From Hemicordylus capensis (lineage: Eukaryota > Chordata > Lepidosauria > Squamata > Cordylidae): a DNA stretch of 64,000 bases. Under the pieces are notes generated by a model that worked only from the letters and a program-made list of their open reading frames with translations, was not told the DNA's origin and did no database searches. Positions 10,576 to 23,600 of this stretch are shown piece after piece (positions within the stretch are counted from its first letter, which is position 1; the number at the start of each line of letters is the position of its first letter). Where the stretch lies: the NCBI RefSeq assembly GCF_027244095.1, contig NC_069662.1, forward strand, positions 10,194,501-10,258,500, in the 5' to 3' direction. The translations under genes were made by a program, and so were the position numbers.

Positions 10576-13100
10576 TTTTCCGAGTTAAGCACTTTTTTTC
10601 TAACAAGAAAAGTTATCCTTTTATTCAAACTTGGGGTGGGGGAAAGACAGTTTGATGGATTGCCTCAGGTTGGCAGCAAATGGCAGGGAGAATATAATCC
10701 CACTTCTCAGTGTAGGTTTCCCATGTCATTTTTCTGTGATATTTTCCACAGAAGGAATCTATCGAGATCTGGGAGAGCCTTGCTCTATTAGTATCAATGG
10801 CACTTTAGATAGCTTATAACAATAAGCAGACATTCTAGAGTCCCAGGTGTTCTTTCAATACCAGGTGCTATTTGAATAATGCAATGGGCTATTGCTTTGG
10901 AGACTAACTATGTTCAAACTGGCTGCTCAAGAAAACACTTGGGCTGGCAGAATTCCTGTATTGGGAAAACAAGCAAACTTTTGAATATTCAAAAAGCAGG
11001 TATCTTGAAATATGAACTCTCCCTGTTCAAACAGGTTGGCCCCCTTTTTAGATAGACTGGAATGGGTTAAGAGGAGGGCAGCAAACCTAATAATAGATCT
11101 GGAAACAAAATCCTACAGGGAGCAAGTGGATCAAACTTTGAATTGGAGAATGATTCCCAATGTGTCCCCCCTCCCAGAGGTCATGAGAAGAGGTGAAGTG
11201 GCAACCTTGGGTGCAAACACACCAAGGTGGAGCTAGTGGAGACATGACCCATGTAGGGTTCTGATGCAGCTCGAAGTGGGGGTGTAATCACCCATAGAAT
11301 GCAGGGGTCTTCCAGATGGACCTTTCCATTATCAATAGATCCTGCACTATAGTGTGGTGCGTGTGTGTGGAGTGCCAGTTGCCTTCATCTTGTCTCAATG
11401 ACTGTTCCAAATTAATACAATTATAGCCCATTCTATAAAATTGTATTGACGTGTCTCTTCATTGATGTATGGGCAATAGCTTTGTATTGAGGGTGCTTTC
11501 AGTTATTTCAAGTTGTTCAGTTCAGCACTGCACAAAACAGAATTTGGAGGCAATAATATCTAGGATACACTCAACAGCCATGTTTCCTGGACTTTTGGAG
11601 TGGTTCTCTAGTAGAACATGGCCCAGATTAGCTAACATGGAGCAAACAGATACAATTGTTGAGAAACTGACATTAATCAAAATGAGAAAAACAGTATCTC
11701 TCCAAATTCCTGATCATCCAATGTGTTCTTGAGAAGGTGCTCTGTGTATCATAATACAGAATGCAGGGATGAAACATTTCACTTTCCATATTTCATGGGG
11801 ATATCTTAGGCAGGCCTTCACTTTACATCATAATAGTAAATGTACTGTACTGGCTGGTATCCAGACTAAAGGAGCACCAGTGCAGTGTGCTGAGTACCAG
11901 ATTAAGCTGAATTAAGCTTCCCTCTGAAGCTCACAGTGCCACCTGAAAGGATGTCCCTGAGGATCTTGTGCAGCCTTTAGGGCAATATTTCCAGGTGGCA
12001 CAGTGGGATTCATAGGGAAGAGGAGAAGGCCAAAATCATTCCTCAAATGCACCAGTGCAACTTGAGTCTGGAAATTAGCATGCTGCACCACTACTTCCTT
12101 CAGGCAGAGGTCAGCTTCTATCAGTGTTCTACATCATAGGGCGTGGTCAAAGGTCAATCAGCAAACTGAATGGAAGCATTTCAAGATCTGGTCAATGCCT
12201 AGATCAATGATCACCTGGAAATTCCATGAAAGCCCATGAGTTAAGGAAGGCAGGATATGAGTGTATTAAATATATTAAAATAAAATGTATTGAGACTCTA
12301 GTTAAATAAATTGGTCTCTGCACACAATGATATATATGTAGTTTGTTTTTGATTCATTGGTGGTGGTGGGGGGGTTCCCCTTTCCTGAATCAATACAATT
12401 AGACATCATTCTGGAAGAACTGATTATGATCCTTTAATGGAATGAACAAAAAGTTTGCCTACTTCTGGAAGTGGCAATGAGAGCACTAGGGTGACTTCAT
12501 GATAATGGAAGATTTCCTTTGCATTTCAAAAACCAAGATGTGCAATTCTGTGCTATATCTGCAAATAAATACCCTGCCAGGTAGATTTGCTGTTCTTTCT
12601 TCTTTTCTTAATTCAAGGTGCATTCACCCCATGGACTTTGGGTCCAATGTCCAGGGCCTCCACACTCCCTGGCCACCAAATCCTGTTCCGTCTGTCCTGG
12701 GTGGTGTGGTTGCCATGCCATGCCACGACCGTTTGACCGGCTCTTCAGCGTGCCTGCAATAGGCCTCTGTGTGACCCAGGCCATGCAGAGGCCAATTGCG
12801 CAGGTGCGGCAGCCTCCAAAATGGCCACCACACTGGAGGGGGAAGGCCCAAATGGGCCGAAGCTGGCTGAACGGCTGGTCTGGGCTGCAAGGAAGGCTGG
12901 TGGGGGGAGGGTGAACCTCCGCGGACCCCCTGATGCTGCATCCAACAACTCCCCTGAAGGGGGTAAGTGACATTAAAAAATATTTTTTTAGTTTTAAAAA
13001 AAGTCTGTGAACCATCAAACAGGGGGTGGTTCGGTTTGACCCCGGACTATCGAACCGAACTGGCTTGACATCGAACTGGCTCAATGTTGAGCCAGTTTGC
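10576..13100. other. No gene recognised; decayed repeats
   Basis: Spacer between B and C. A short frame near 11045-11150 (RLEWVKRRAANLI) faintly recalls a CR1 C-terminus. A GC-rich stretch at 12620-13100 with GGTTCGGTTTGACC and CGAACCGAACTGG resembles the GGTTCGG subgroup of the hAT-like MITEs. Neither can be delimited. Confidence 0.35.
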
Positions 13101-13194
13101 ACATTTCAACCAGAGAAAGCTTCTCCTGAGAGATGTAATCAACTTGTTATTTTTTTCTTGAAATGCTGCACAGAACGTACAGCACTAATTAGAT

Positions 13195-13345
13195 GGTTAT
13201 TTCCCCTGCAATTATGCAATTGACCTTGCTTACTTCCAATTCTTCAACAAATCCATGGAGAATTCTAGTAACCTCTAGTTATGCAACAATCCAAGATGGA
13301 AGGATGTTACTAATACTCCCTGTGCCATTCAGAGCTGGGGATAGA
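13195..13345 (+). promoter_or_regulatory. Candidate V2R promoter block, gene C (degenerate)
   Basis: Contains CCCCTGCAATTATGCAATTG, which aligns with the AT-rich core of D and F, and GCCATTCAGAGCTGGGG, which aligns with the 3' part of the block. The ATAAATA motif between them is missing. About 165 bp upstream of the start codon. Confidence 0.4.
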
Positions 13346-13502
13346 GAGACAGGTTCCCCAGTCACTGAATCTTTGCATTGCACTGACCAGACTTCAAATC
13401 ATCTGAGTGAATGGCCTTTCCAATCAGGCTGTTTTGCACAAGGATACTTCAATGTCAACTTAGGACCATGTCAACTGACATTTAGGAAGAAGATTTCCAT
13501 GT

Positions 13503-13723
13503 ATGATGGTGGTATTTGTGGTTTTGCTATTTGTGCTGTTGCCTTTGGCAGTGACTAAGGTTTCTCTTCTGAAATGCAATATTAGCGATCCTCTTCCTAT
13601 AAATCACAAGTATTATCAGCCAGGAGATTTCATCATTGGTGGCATTATGTCTCAGATCTACATATTTTTAGGTGACATCACCTTCGAAATGCGTCCCTCT
13701 CCTGCTCTATTTGAAGACCCAGT
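13503..13723 (+). CDS. V2R gene C exon 1
   Basis: Begins [20 protein letters not shown], a clear signal peptide, then [20 protein letters not shown] and [10 protein letters not shown], matching gene D exon 1. Ends GAC CCA GT before GTAAGG. The last dozen residues differ from every other copy. The tandem ATGs make the start uncertain by one codon. Confidence 0.83.
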
Positions 13724-16700
13724 GTAAGGAGTCGGTTTGCTTAACCATGTTGTAATCCATCTGGGCAATATTTTTATGGAGGCTAGTACTATGGGTAGAC
13801 TTCTGTTTCAATGGATTTGTGGGGAAAGCTTATTGTTAGTGCTGGGGAATACATACACTAAGGATTAGTAGTCTCTATTTTTGGAATGGCAGCCTATGCA
13901 ATATCAGTAATAGTCATTAAGTTCGTGCACATGACCATGATAGCCGGTGGAGAAGAGCTGGCGGGGAGGCAGGCTTCTGCCTGCCTCCCAGCACACTATC
14001 GCCCCACCACCACCACCACCACCACCAGTTTGCCCTGCTTCTTGCTGAAGCACACGGTTGGTGCCACTGTAAGCAGCAGAGCAGGGAGCCAGCATCCCTC
14101 AATGCATTGCACCAGGAGGATCCTCCCTCAGCTGGGTGCTCTTGCTGTCTGGGTGCTCTTCTGTGTAGCCCAAGCATAGAAACGATGATGGTGCCATCGT
14201 AAAGGGCATGCTCACACCCTTAACTCCGGCCAAAGATCAGGGTTAAAAGTCAGGTTGGGGTAGCGCCTGGATCAGGCTTGATCCCAGTGCTGCACATGAA
14301 TAGCCCAACCCTGGCTGGGCTGCCCTAGCCTGGATTAGACTGTTCATGTGAATAGGCTTATTGTCTTTTTAGTAGCTCCAGTACTTACTTAGGTCAGGAC
14401 CTGGCATCTTCAGTCACTTTCTGTAAAGACCTTCAGTTGTCCTTTAAGCATTGCTTTGTTATATTACAAATCTGCACCTATAGCATTGCAAAGTTTCCCC
14501 TCAGCTCCTATAGCTGATATTCAGAGGGATGACAATGACAACAACAACAACAACAACAACAACTCTATTTGTTAGCCACCCCATAACATTCTTCTCTGGG
14601 TGGCTCACAATGACTAGAATTATCTTGTGTTTTCAGACCTGCTTTATATCTACGAGAAGATTCTAGTATGTATGTTATTCCCAGTTAGTTCACAATAATG
14701 TGAGGGAGGTTTTATAACATGCTTTGCTGGAGTTGTCTTAGGGGTTTTTTTCCCCCCCTTATGTGAGGTTTAGCAGGCTCTGTTGCTTTATCTATTAGAA
14801 TAGTTTCCTCCCAAGGCAATATGCCATCATCATTCTCAAGAATTGAGTCTGGACTGCATTTTGTCTTTGTGGTTGGTTCTGAAATTTGATTGATTTTTGG
14901 GACCTGTTTGTTCATTGGATATTCTTCATTGGATAAGGAAGGGTAGAAAGGTATGACAAGTTCTGTTCATAATGTATTTAGTCTTGACTTCTGCTAACAC
15001 TTTTAGTTTTTGATTTCAGTTGACCTCTTTTTAGCTGCTTAATTGGTAAGTCTTGCATCCACATTTAGACAGATAGGGCTTTCTGGGGCTTTCAAGTGTA
15101 GGACTTCATATTTTCATGTTATAATTATTTATTTTATTAAAGTAGGCTACTTTGAATGAATCATCACTGAGGTTTGAAACATTAAAATTTTGATGAACCA
15201 TGATCATTGCTTTGAGAACCTTACATTAAATATCCTGAAGACTTGAAATTATAATTAGTGTTTGTTGTGGTAGTAGTGACATGTATTGTTTATTTTAAAA
15301 TGCATCTGCATTACCTTTCTCCCTGACAACAGTAGTAGCAGATTTCCAGTTCCATTCCAAAAAATATTTTTCAATATTTTGTGTTCTAGTGATGCTCTCT
15401 ATTGAGAAGTAATTGAGGTAATGTTGTAATAATGAAATTAAAATAAAATAAAATAAGTTTTGTGAGTATTGACAGATACATTTAATGTAAACCGCCCTGA
15501 GCCTTTTGGAAGGGCGGTATAAAAGTTTTAATAATAAATAAAATAATAAATAATAAATAATAAAATAAATACATGTTAAAAAGATCCCCATTTCAGAGTT
15601 CCAGAAGGTTTGTGCTAGAAGCGAATAGTTGTGCCAAATATTGAAAAACAGAAGGTTCAATCCCTCCCATTCTGTACCATCATATGAGGTAACCTAATCA
15701 TTTCAAACAAAAGTTTCTAAAGCAGGAAGTCTATTCTCTTTTTGATATATTACCAAATGTATTCTTCCCTTGAGCCCCTGGGGTCAAAGCTGAAAGCTGT
15801 GGATTTTAGTGGTGTTTAACTTAGGGCATCTTTGGACATAGTGTGAAACCTCAGACATATGAAGAGGTGAAGCTGTGAAGCCGGGAATCATCCTGCAGAC
15901 GAACATCCAGCCGTGGTTTCACAACCACTGGTCCATACTGCTCATGTAGCCTGACTGTGGACAAGGCATCAGGATGTCAGCAGAGCAGCAACTATTGGCC
16001 AAGATCTTCAAGGGGGCATGCCAAGGGTGATTGAACCTTTTCAGCATCCATTGCTGCCTTTGGCAAGAAAATTGCTGCCTTTCCCCACAGCACTTGCACC
16101 ACTGCCCTTGGAAGACTCCTGCAGCCATACTATTTTGCACAAGCACAAACACTGTACAGGGGGATGGAGAGGGGCACTATTTTTCTGTTACTCCAGGAAA
16201 GTATCATGATTAATTCCTAGGAGGTAATATGTATATGAGGGCAGACCTGGAGTTAGGTCCACTGTATGTTCTTTGACTCATAGACCGGGGCAAAGCAGTC
16301 CAGGAAGTCCCAATATAATCTTGCCCCCCCCCCCGTCAGCTTGCCAGCCAGAGATTCCTGAGCAAGGGCTTGACCTGTGTAGGCACTATGAAACACAAGA
16401 AGCCAGACATACCCCCAGAGATGCAACCATGTTCACAAAGGGAAGCACTGTCAGCTGTGTTTGGCTTGAATGGACAGAAGATGTGTTTGACTTGGATGGA
16501 TAGGAGATGTTGTTCTTGTATGTACCCAGGAGGTTTGTGACCAGGACAGCTGACAAGAAACCAAGAAAAATGTGATGATTGTGGATGATTGGACAAGCTC
16601 CCAGATTGTCTTTAGGCCATCACAGTGCAGCCTTTCAGTTGAAATTCTGAGAATGGAGCTGCTGATGAAGTTTGGGTCCTCATTAGTGTGAGGTTTGAAG

Positions 16701-17567
16701 TATTCATTTTTCTTAGATAAGAACTCACATTCTCAGTGACACAGGCCGTCACACTTGGGATGTGAGGGTCACTGCTGTACTCCCCTAGAGTGAAGTGTTA
16801 ACTTATTGTGCATTCTGTGGCTTGAAAAGGTTAGCGGGCATCCCAATGTAACCAATAGGACTACTTGGGAGTAGAAAGTTCTACTCATGTGTAGAAAATA
16901 ACGACTCCAGATTAGGGTTAATCAAGAATCTAATATTAATGTGGATCCACGTGTTCCTGAACTTGTTCCATGCAATCAATTTTAATATAAAAAGTATTTA
17001 GCAAACTCTTAGCAATCTGCATCCTGATGTTTCATTTAACTCGCATTGCAGGGTAGTAACTCAGCACTACCAGCACATCCTGGCCTTGGCGTTTGCTGTG
17101 AAGGAGATCAATGAAAGCCCCCAGATCTTACCTAATATCACTCTGAGCTTCCACATATATAATAGCTACTTCAGTGCAAGAGCAACCTACCTTGCCTCAA
17201 TGGAACTTCTCTCCACTCAGGACAAATTCACCCCTAACTACAAGTGTGACTCCAAGAATAATCTGGTAGCCATCATCGGTGGACCTAACTCTTACATCAG
17301 TCTCAGCATGGCAACAATCCTCTGCAACTACAAGATTCCACAAGTAAGATGTGCTCACAAAGTTTGGGGATTGAAGAATGCATCCAGATCTCTCCTACTA
17401 CTTTGATCAGGTTTTGTGTTTTAGAGAGACAGAAAAGATATCCACATGTGCAGCCTAAACCAAACTAGGGTAGTCCAGCCGGTATTACACTGTGTTCATG
17501 AAGTGCTGGGATTGAGCCCAATCTCAGCACTGTCCCCATGCCAAGGCTGAGTTTTTAACCCGGCATT

Positions 17568-17602
<35 letters not shown>

Positions 17603-20600
17603 CTAGTAGTAAGTTTATTACAGTCCTTAGACCAGTTTAACATTTAAAATAATACATTTATAATTTACAAAATATTCAGGCATTTAGCTGAGGTTAAGTG
17701 CATCTATGGTTCACTTAACCTTGGCTGGTGATCATCTGGGTGACTGCCATTGGGATAAATGGCTGCCCCCCAGCCCACCACCATTTCTGGCAGTGAGCCA
17801 GCAGGAAGGAGTGGTCATGCCGAGTGCAGTGGCTACTTGCCACTGAGCAGCTGCCATGCTTGTATCCCAGGAAACCCTGGGATGTGGGTGTCTCCCTCTG
17901 CAGTACTGTTGCTCATGTGGGCACGCAGCATGGTGGAATAGAATCCATATGATTGATTTGGTGTTGGATATTTTATTGATGTGCGTAGCTGAACATAGGA
18001 AGCTGCCTTAAATTGAATCGAACCATTGGTCCACTTAGCGTAGTATTGTCCACACTGTCTGGCAGTGGCTTTCCAAGGTTAAAGGCAAGAGTCTTCTAGC
18101 CCTTCCCGGAGATGCCAGTGGGTGAACGTGGGACCTTGGATGCTCTTTAGCTGAGCTATGGCCTCATTCCCTATGGAGAATATCTTACAGTGCTCACATG
18201 TATACAGACTAATGCTGCACTAGTGAAATGAACAGAAGCTGCACACACACAGGGAGGCCATGTAACCTTTCCCTGCAACATATGGAAGAGATTTGACAGT
18301 GTAATGTTCTTTAGTGAAGAGAACAAACATAATGCTTCTGTTTAAGAATGCTGAGAAGAGTGAGCATTCCTCAATTGATTGTACTCCACACACACTCAAA
18401 ATTACCTCTGCTGGACCTGGCCCAGGCAGCTCCATGCAACAACAAGAAATAAAGGCCACATTCAAATGTAATGGGGGACCGGAGTTTCAGGGACTTGCGG
18501 TTTCCTTACCGTTATGTCTGAACATGTGAAACTCCAGTCCTGTACGTAGCACATCCTGAGGTTACACCACGGAGACTCCCATTTGAACCCTTGGTTTCAA
18601 ATTGCAGTGAGTTGGGTTGCTTCAAACTAAGGGTAAATGGAACTTCCATTCCTTCTGAATTCAGCATTGCAGAAAGCTTCTCCCTCCCTCTATTTTGGAA
18701 TGATACCATCCCCTCTCTATGCTTTGAACCCTTTTAGCTTACATATGGCTCTGCTCCCGTGATTGATAAGGAAACCCAAGGAGTTTTCTTCTACCGGATG
18801 TTTCCAAACAGAGACCATCAGTATAGGGGGATTCTCCACTTGCTTCTGCATTTCAGATGGACGTGGAGTGGATTAGTTTATCTTAATGACAACAATGGAG
18901 AAAGATTTGTGCAGAACATGCTTACAGTCTTTTATGCAAATGGTATCTGCTTTGACTTCATAGAAAGATTCCCACAATTAGATTTTTCCAGTCAGGTTTT
19001 GGCAATGGCGAAAGAAGGGTCTAAAACAGTCAGGGTTGTTTCCCAAAGCACTGCTAATGCAGTGGTTGTACATGGTGAGATTCAGACCATGATTATTTTC
19101 AGAACAATGCTACATTATTCAGTGTTTGAAGGTTTAGCAGTGAAAACAAAGGTCTGGATTATGACAGCCCAGATGGATATCACAACAATTCCCTTTCAAA
19201 GAAGTTTTGACCTACATTTCATGCATGGTGCCTTATCTTTTGCCATGCACTCAGAGGAAATGCTCGGATTCCAGAGATTTCTTCAGAAGCAAAACCCTAC
19301 CTCAGCAAAAAAAGACGGCTTTATCAGGGAGTTCTGGGAACTGGCCTTTGAATGTTCCTTCCCAAATTCTGACATAAAAAAGCAGGATGTGGAAATCTGC
19401 AATGGGGAAGAGAAGCTGGAGACTATTCCTATGTCTGTTTTTGAAACCCGCATGACCAAACACAGCTATAGCATGTACAATGCTGTCTATGCTGTGGCAC
19501 AAGCTTTGCATGCCATGCTTTTGTCTACATCCAAGCACAGAGCAATGGCAGATGGAGGGAGACGGAAGGTTCTGTACCAACATCCATGGCAGGTAATGTC
19601 TTGAACTGATTAATGCAATCTTATATTTGGAAACAGCTAGAAGTCCTAAAGCTTGTAGGAAGGTGCTTAATTATCAAGGCTGGAGTTCTGACATCTAACT
19701 GCTAGATAGATCTCTCATGGTTTCCACTGGACTGGCAGCTCACTGGTGCTCTTCACATTAAGGCTATAAGTGGACATACAGTAATTGTTTTTGTCATGAC
19801 TGGTCAAATAATTTGTTGTGCCCAGTCTTGAAGTAATTCAGGTTTATGCCTCTGGGTAACAGTGTGGAAAACTGCTGCTGTCCATGCAGGTGTGTCCAGG
19901 TGCAGCATTTTTGCCACACCCCAGTTTCTGATTAAACATGTGGCAGTGGAGTAAATTGGATTGTTCGGGGAATCTGGATGGTACATTTGGGCTTACACTC
20001 ACCCAGATTTTCACTCGGGTTTTTGCAAAGCATCTCTCTTTCATGGGAACAATGTGGGTTTAGGCTGCTCACACTTTTGGTGGTTGGGTAGGAATTTTTT
20101 GGTCCTCTGTGAATTTACTGGTGATGGGGTCTTTTTTGCCTAACTCATGCTTCCCCACCCCCACAGTTAGTTAGATTTTTTCCTGGTCACAGGTTCAGTA
20201 ACTGTGAAGGTATGTGGATGCCTACGATGCAGTAATGGTAAGCACCCCAAGGTGTGCATTTGGCAGAAAAAGAAGCTAGTGGCTTACTCATGGGGTACAG
20301 AGTTCACTTGCTGAACTACTGGTAGTGGGAAGTCAATCCGCTGTTGTTTTAATGTGGCTGTTAACTGACTGAAGTTGTGGCTCTTGATTTCCAAAGTTAT
20401 GCCTCATATCTTCCTTTGTTACTGGCTTAAGTTGTCATATAATTAGTCAATGGTGAGTGTATGTGTGTGTGATGTACCTATGTAAATCTTTTCAAGAGAT
20501 CAAGTATGAAAGAGTGTCACTACGTTGTAACTTTTAAATAAATAAATAAATCTGTGAGGCTGTTTACACAACTTAAAACTGGGTAAGACAAGTTTTAATT

Positions 20601-23600
20601 TAAAACAAGATAGGACAACCTGTCCTATGGGAGCTGGGGTTTGGTTGTGTGGGAGCAAACAACTAGGTAGGAGGATGGAGAATTTATTGTATGGAAGACA
20701 GGAGCTGGGTAGGACAAGAGAGCCATCTTACCCAGCTTTCATACCCAGCATTTGACCAAGGTAGGAAGAAAAACTGTCCTACCCAGCTCCTGTCCCCCAC
20801 ACAATTACTTCTCCCTCCTTCTAACCAGTAGTTTGCGCCTACACAACTGAAAATTAGGAGCACGCACAGGTCCCAAACAGTTTTCCATTGTGTGAACAGG
20901 CTCAAAAAACTCTGTCCATTGCTTCCTCCCCACTATAGCTCCACCACTTTCTGAAAAGTGTCTCATTTAACAACAGTGCCAGGGAAGAAATTTCCTTTGA
21001 TGAAAATGGAGACTTAGTTGCGGGTTTTGATATTATCAACTGGGTGGCATACCCAAACCAATCCTTTCTTAGAGTGAGAGTTGGAAAGGTGGACCCCACA
21101 GCTTCTGAAGATAAACAGCTCACCATTTCTGAAGATGCCATTGTATGGACAAGTAGATTTAACCAGGTAGGTTCTGGGCACATACTGGGGTGTATCTACT
21201 AATTTCCCCAATGTTCAAATATTATGCTGGGTGGGGGACTTTACAGTGGGGCCCTCCTGGTTGCCAAAGGACTGTACACTCTCTACTTGTGGTGTGTCTG
21301 GAGCTTGTCTTCCAGTCTAGTGCTACACTATCACAAATATGCTTATGGTTGCACGACAGCACACAACTGTACCATATCTCATTTGTTCCATACTGAATGT
21401 TTACACATTGCATATGGAATTTGTGCAAATTTCGGGTGGGTTTTTTTCCCTTTTTTTATAGTACATCTATGAAATTTCCTTGTACAAGTGCAACTTTGCT
21501 CATTACACAGAATACTCACGTTCTGTGTGTTGACCTTTGAGTCAGCAAAGGCCTATTATCACAGGAGCAGCAACTAAGCAACAAACAAACAAACAAAACA
21601 ATAGTGTAAAATGTACTGATAAGTAATAGTAGGCATAGGTTCCTGAAACCTTTTCCATATAGAGTATGGAAATGGGTATTTCCTGATGCTCAATACTGTA
21701 TTCAACGTGGGAGCTCTTTTGGCTTTTCTTTATTTAAGGTTGCCACATCTCCATCTCCATCCCCATCTCCATCTCCATCTCCCCTGCTTAGGCTGCTTCC
21801 CCTGCTTAGGAATGACGCGCTTCACACGATCAGTGTGAAGTACCGTTCGAGGTAGTGCAGGGAGATCAGGCTTAGCCCGGTCTCCATGCACATGGGCAGG
21901 GAGCTGTCCCTGGGTGGCCGGATCGGCTGCCCACGCAACTGCCGGCTCCATCACGGAGCCAGCAGGGGCAGCAGGGATTGGGGGCCAGCTGGCCCACGGA
22001 AGTTCCAGGATGCCCTGTGCAAATGCGCAGGGCATTCTGGAGAGACCTCTGAGGCCAGGAAGCTTGTTTCAGCCTCCCGGTGGGGTCTACTCATGTGTTG
22101 CTGTGGCGCAGAGCCACACCGTGGCAGCATATGCTCAAGAAAATGGGGTTACTGGAGTGCTTGCTCAGCTAGTCTCATTTAAGGGGAGGGGTGGTTGTTG
22201 CAGTTTGTTGCTGGGAGCCACACAGCTCCCGTAGCAGCAGACGACCCTTGGAAATCGGGCTAGGCTGCCTTAGCCCAATTTCCCCTGGTCGTGGGAATAG
22301 CTTCAATGTCTTCTTCGCCATGAGTCTCACCACCCAATGAGATCATCTGGAGAGGGTTGTCTGCAGTTGCCACCAGCTCGTCTGGTTGCTACTCAGGGAT
22401 GGGCTTTCTCAGTTCCCACCCTGAGACTCTGGAATACATTCCCTGCTGAAATTGGTGCCTCCCCATCTCTACAACTTTTTAAAAGCCTCTAAAGACTTAT
22501 TTTTTCACCCAGGCTTTTAAACTGGACTGTGGTTTTAAATTGTTTTAAGGTTTTCATTTTTTATGTTGTTGTAAGCTGCCCAGAGATGGAAGTTTGGTGA
22601 GGTCTACAAATTTGAAAAATGGATGAATAAATAAATATGGATAAAAGGTTCCCATTATAGGATCTAGCAGCATATGGCATACCATGAACGCTACCATGGA
22701 ATACTCTGTACTGTATTCAACTTTAGAGCTCTTCTAGCTTTTCTTTTTTAAAAGATGCCCTATCTCCATCTCCATCTCCATCTCCATCTCCATCTCCATC
22801 TCCATCTCCATCTCCTAAATAAAAGTCAGCCTATGAGATACAAACTCCCAAATGTGCTTTTAATATGATAAAAAGGTATCCCTTTTATTTATGAACAGGC
22901 AGTGCCTCTTTCCATGTGTGTTGACAGTTGCCATCCAGGTTATAGAAAAGTAAAGAAGGAAGGGAAGCCATTTTGCTGCTATGATTGCCTTCCATGTCCA
23001 GCAGGGAAGATTTCAGATAAGAATGGTAAGTGGTATCATGTATTAGATTTATCAGTATAATGGCTGTGAGTCTTAATTTCCCTTATCTTCAAAAGTAGAT
23101 GCTTAGCATTCAGTGGTGGTGGTGGTGGGTGGTAAATGCTAAGAGAAAATTTAATTTAACCGAAGAAGTCTTCTGTTTTGCGGGGCTAGCACCTTTCTTG
23201 ACAGAAAAAGAACAAAGACAAAATTTATTTCCATATAGCCCAGCTTGATGCAGGTAGCAGGTGACTTGCTTGTACTATCCAAAGATAGATTATTCAGGAA
23301 ATGTAATATTAAGTAAGAGTTTCAGGTTCCCTGTCGCATCCTCCTATGAATTGGGTTCCCCCCTGGGCCATCTTAGAAATCTACTGCAAGTATAATTAGA
23401 TTGGAAGACTGCAAAATTATGTTTTGGATTTTGATCTCGCAATCCTCCTGGCTTATAAGGACTCTTCCACTAGTGAATCTTGAGTAATGCAATCATGACA
23501 TTGATAGGAACCACCCTATAAAAACCCATGTTTTATTTTCCAGACATGGATGATTGCTTTCAATGCCCAGAAGATCACTATCCAAACAATGAACAGAACA

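Noticed and set aside
12608-13102. Overlapping GC-rich frames
   Set aside because: Open on both strands because of base composition in repeat-like sequence; no domain recognised.
13886-14179. Thr/Trp-rich frames
   Set aside because: Produced by the CCA microsatellite.
15295-15660. Hydrophobic minus-strand frame
   Set aside because: AT-rich composition and an L2-like tail explain it; no homology recognised.
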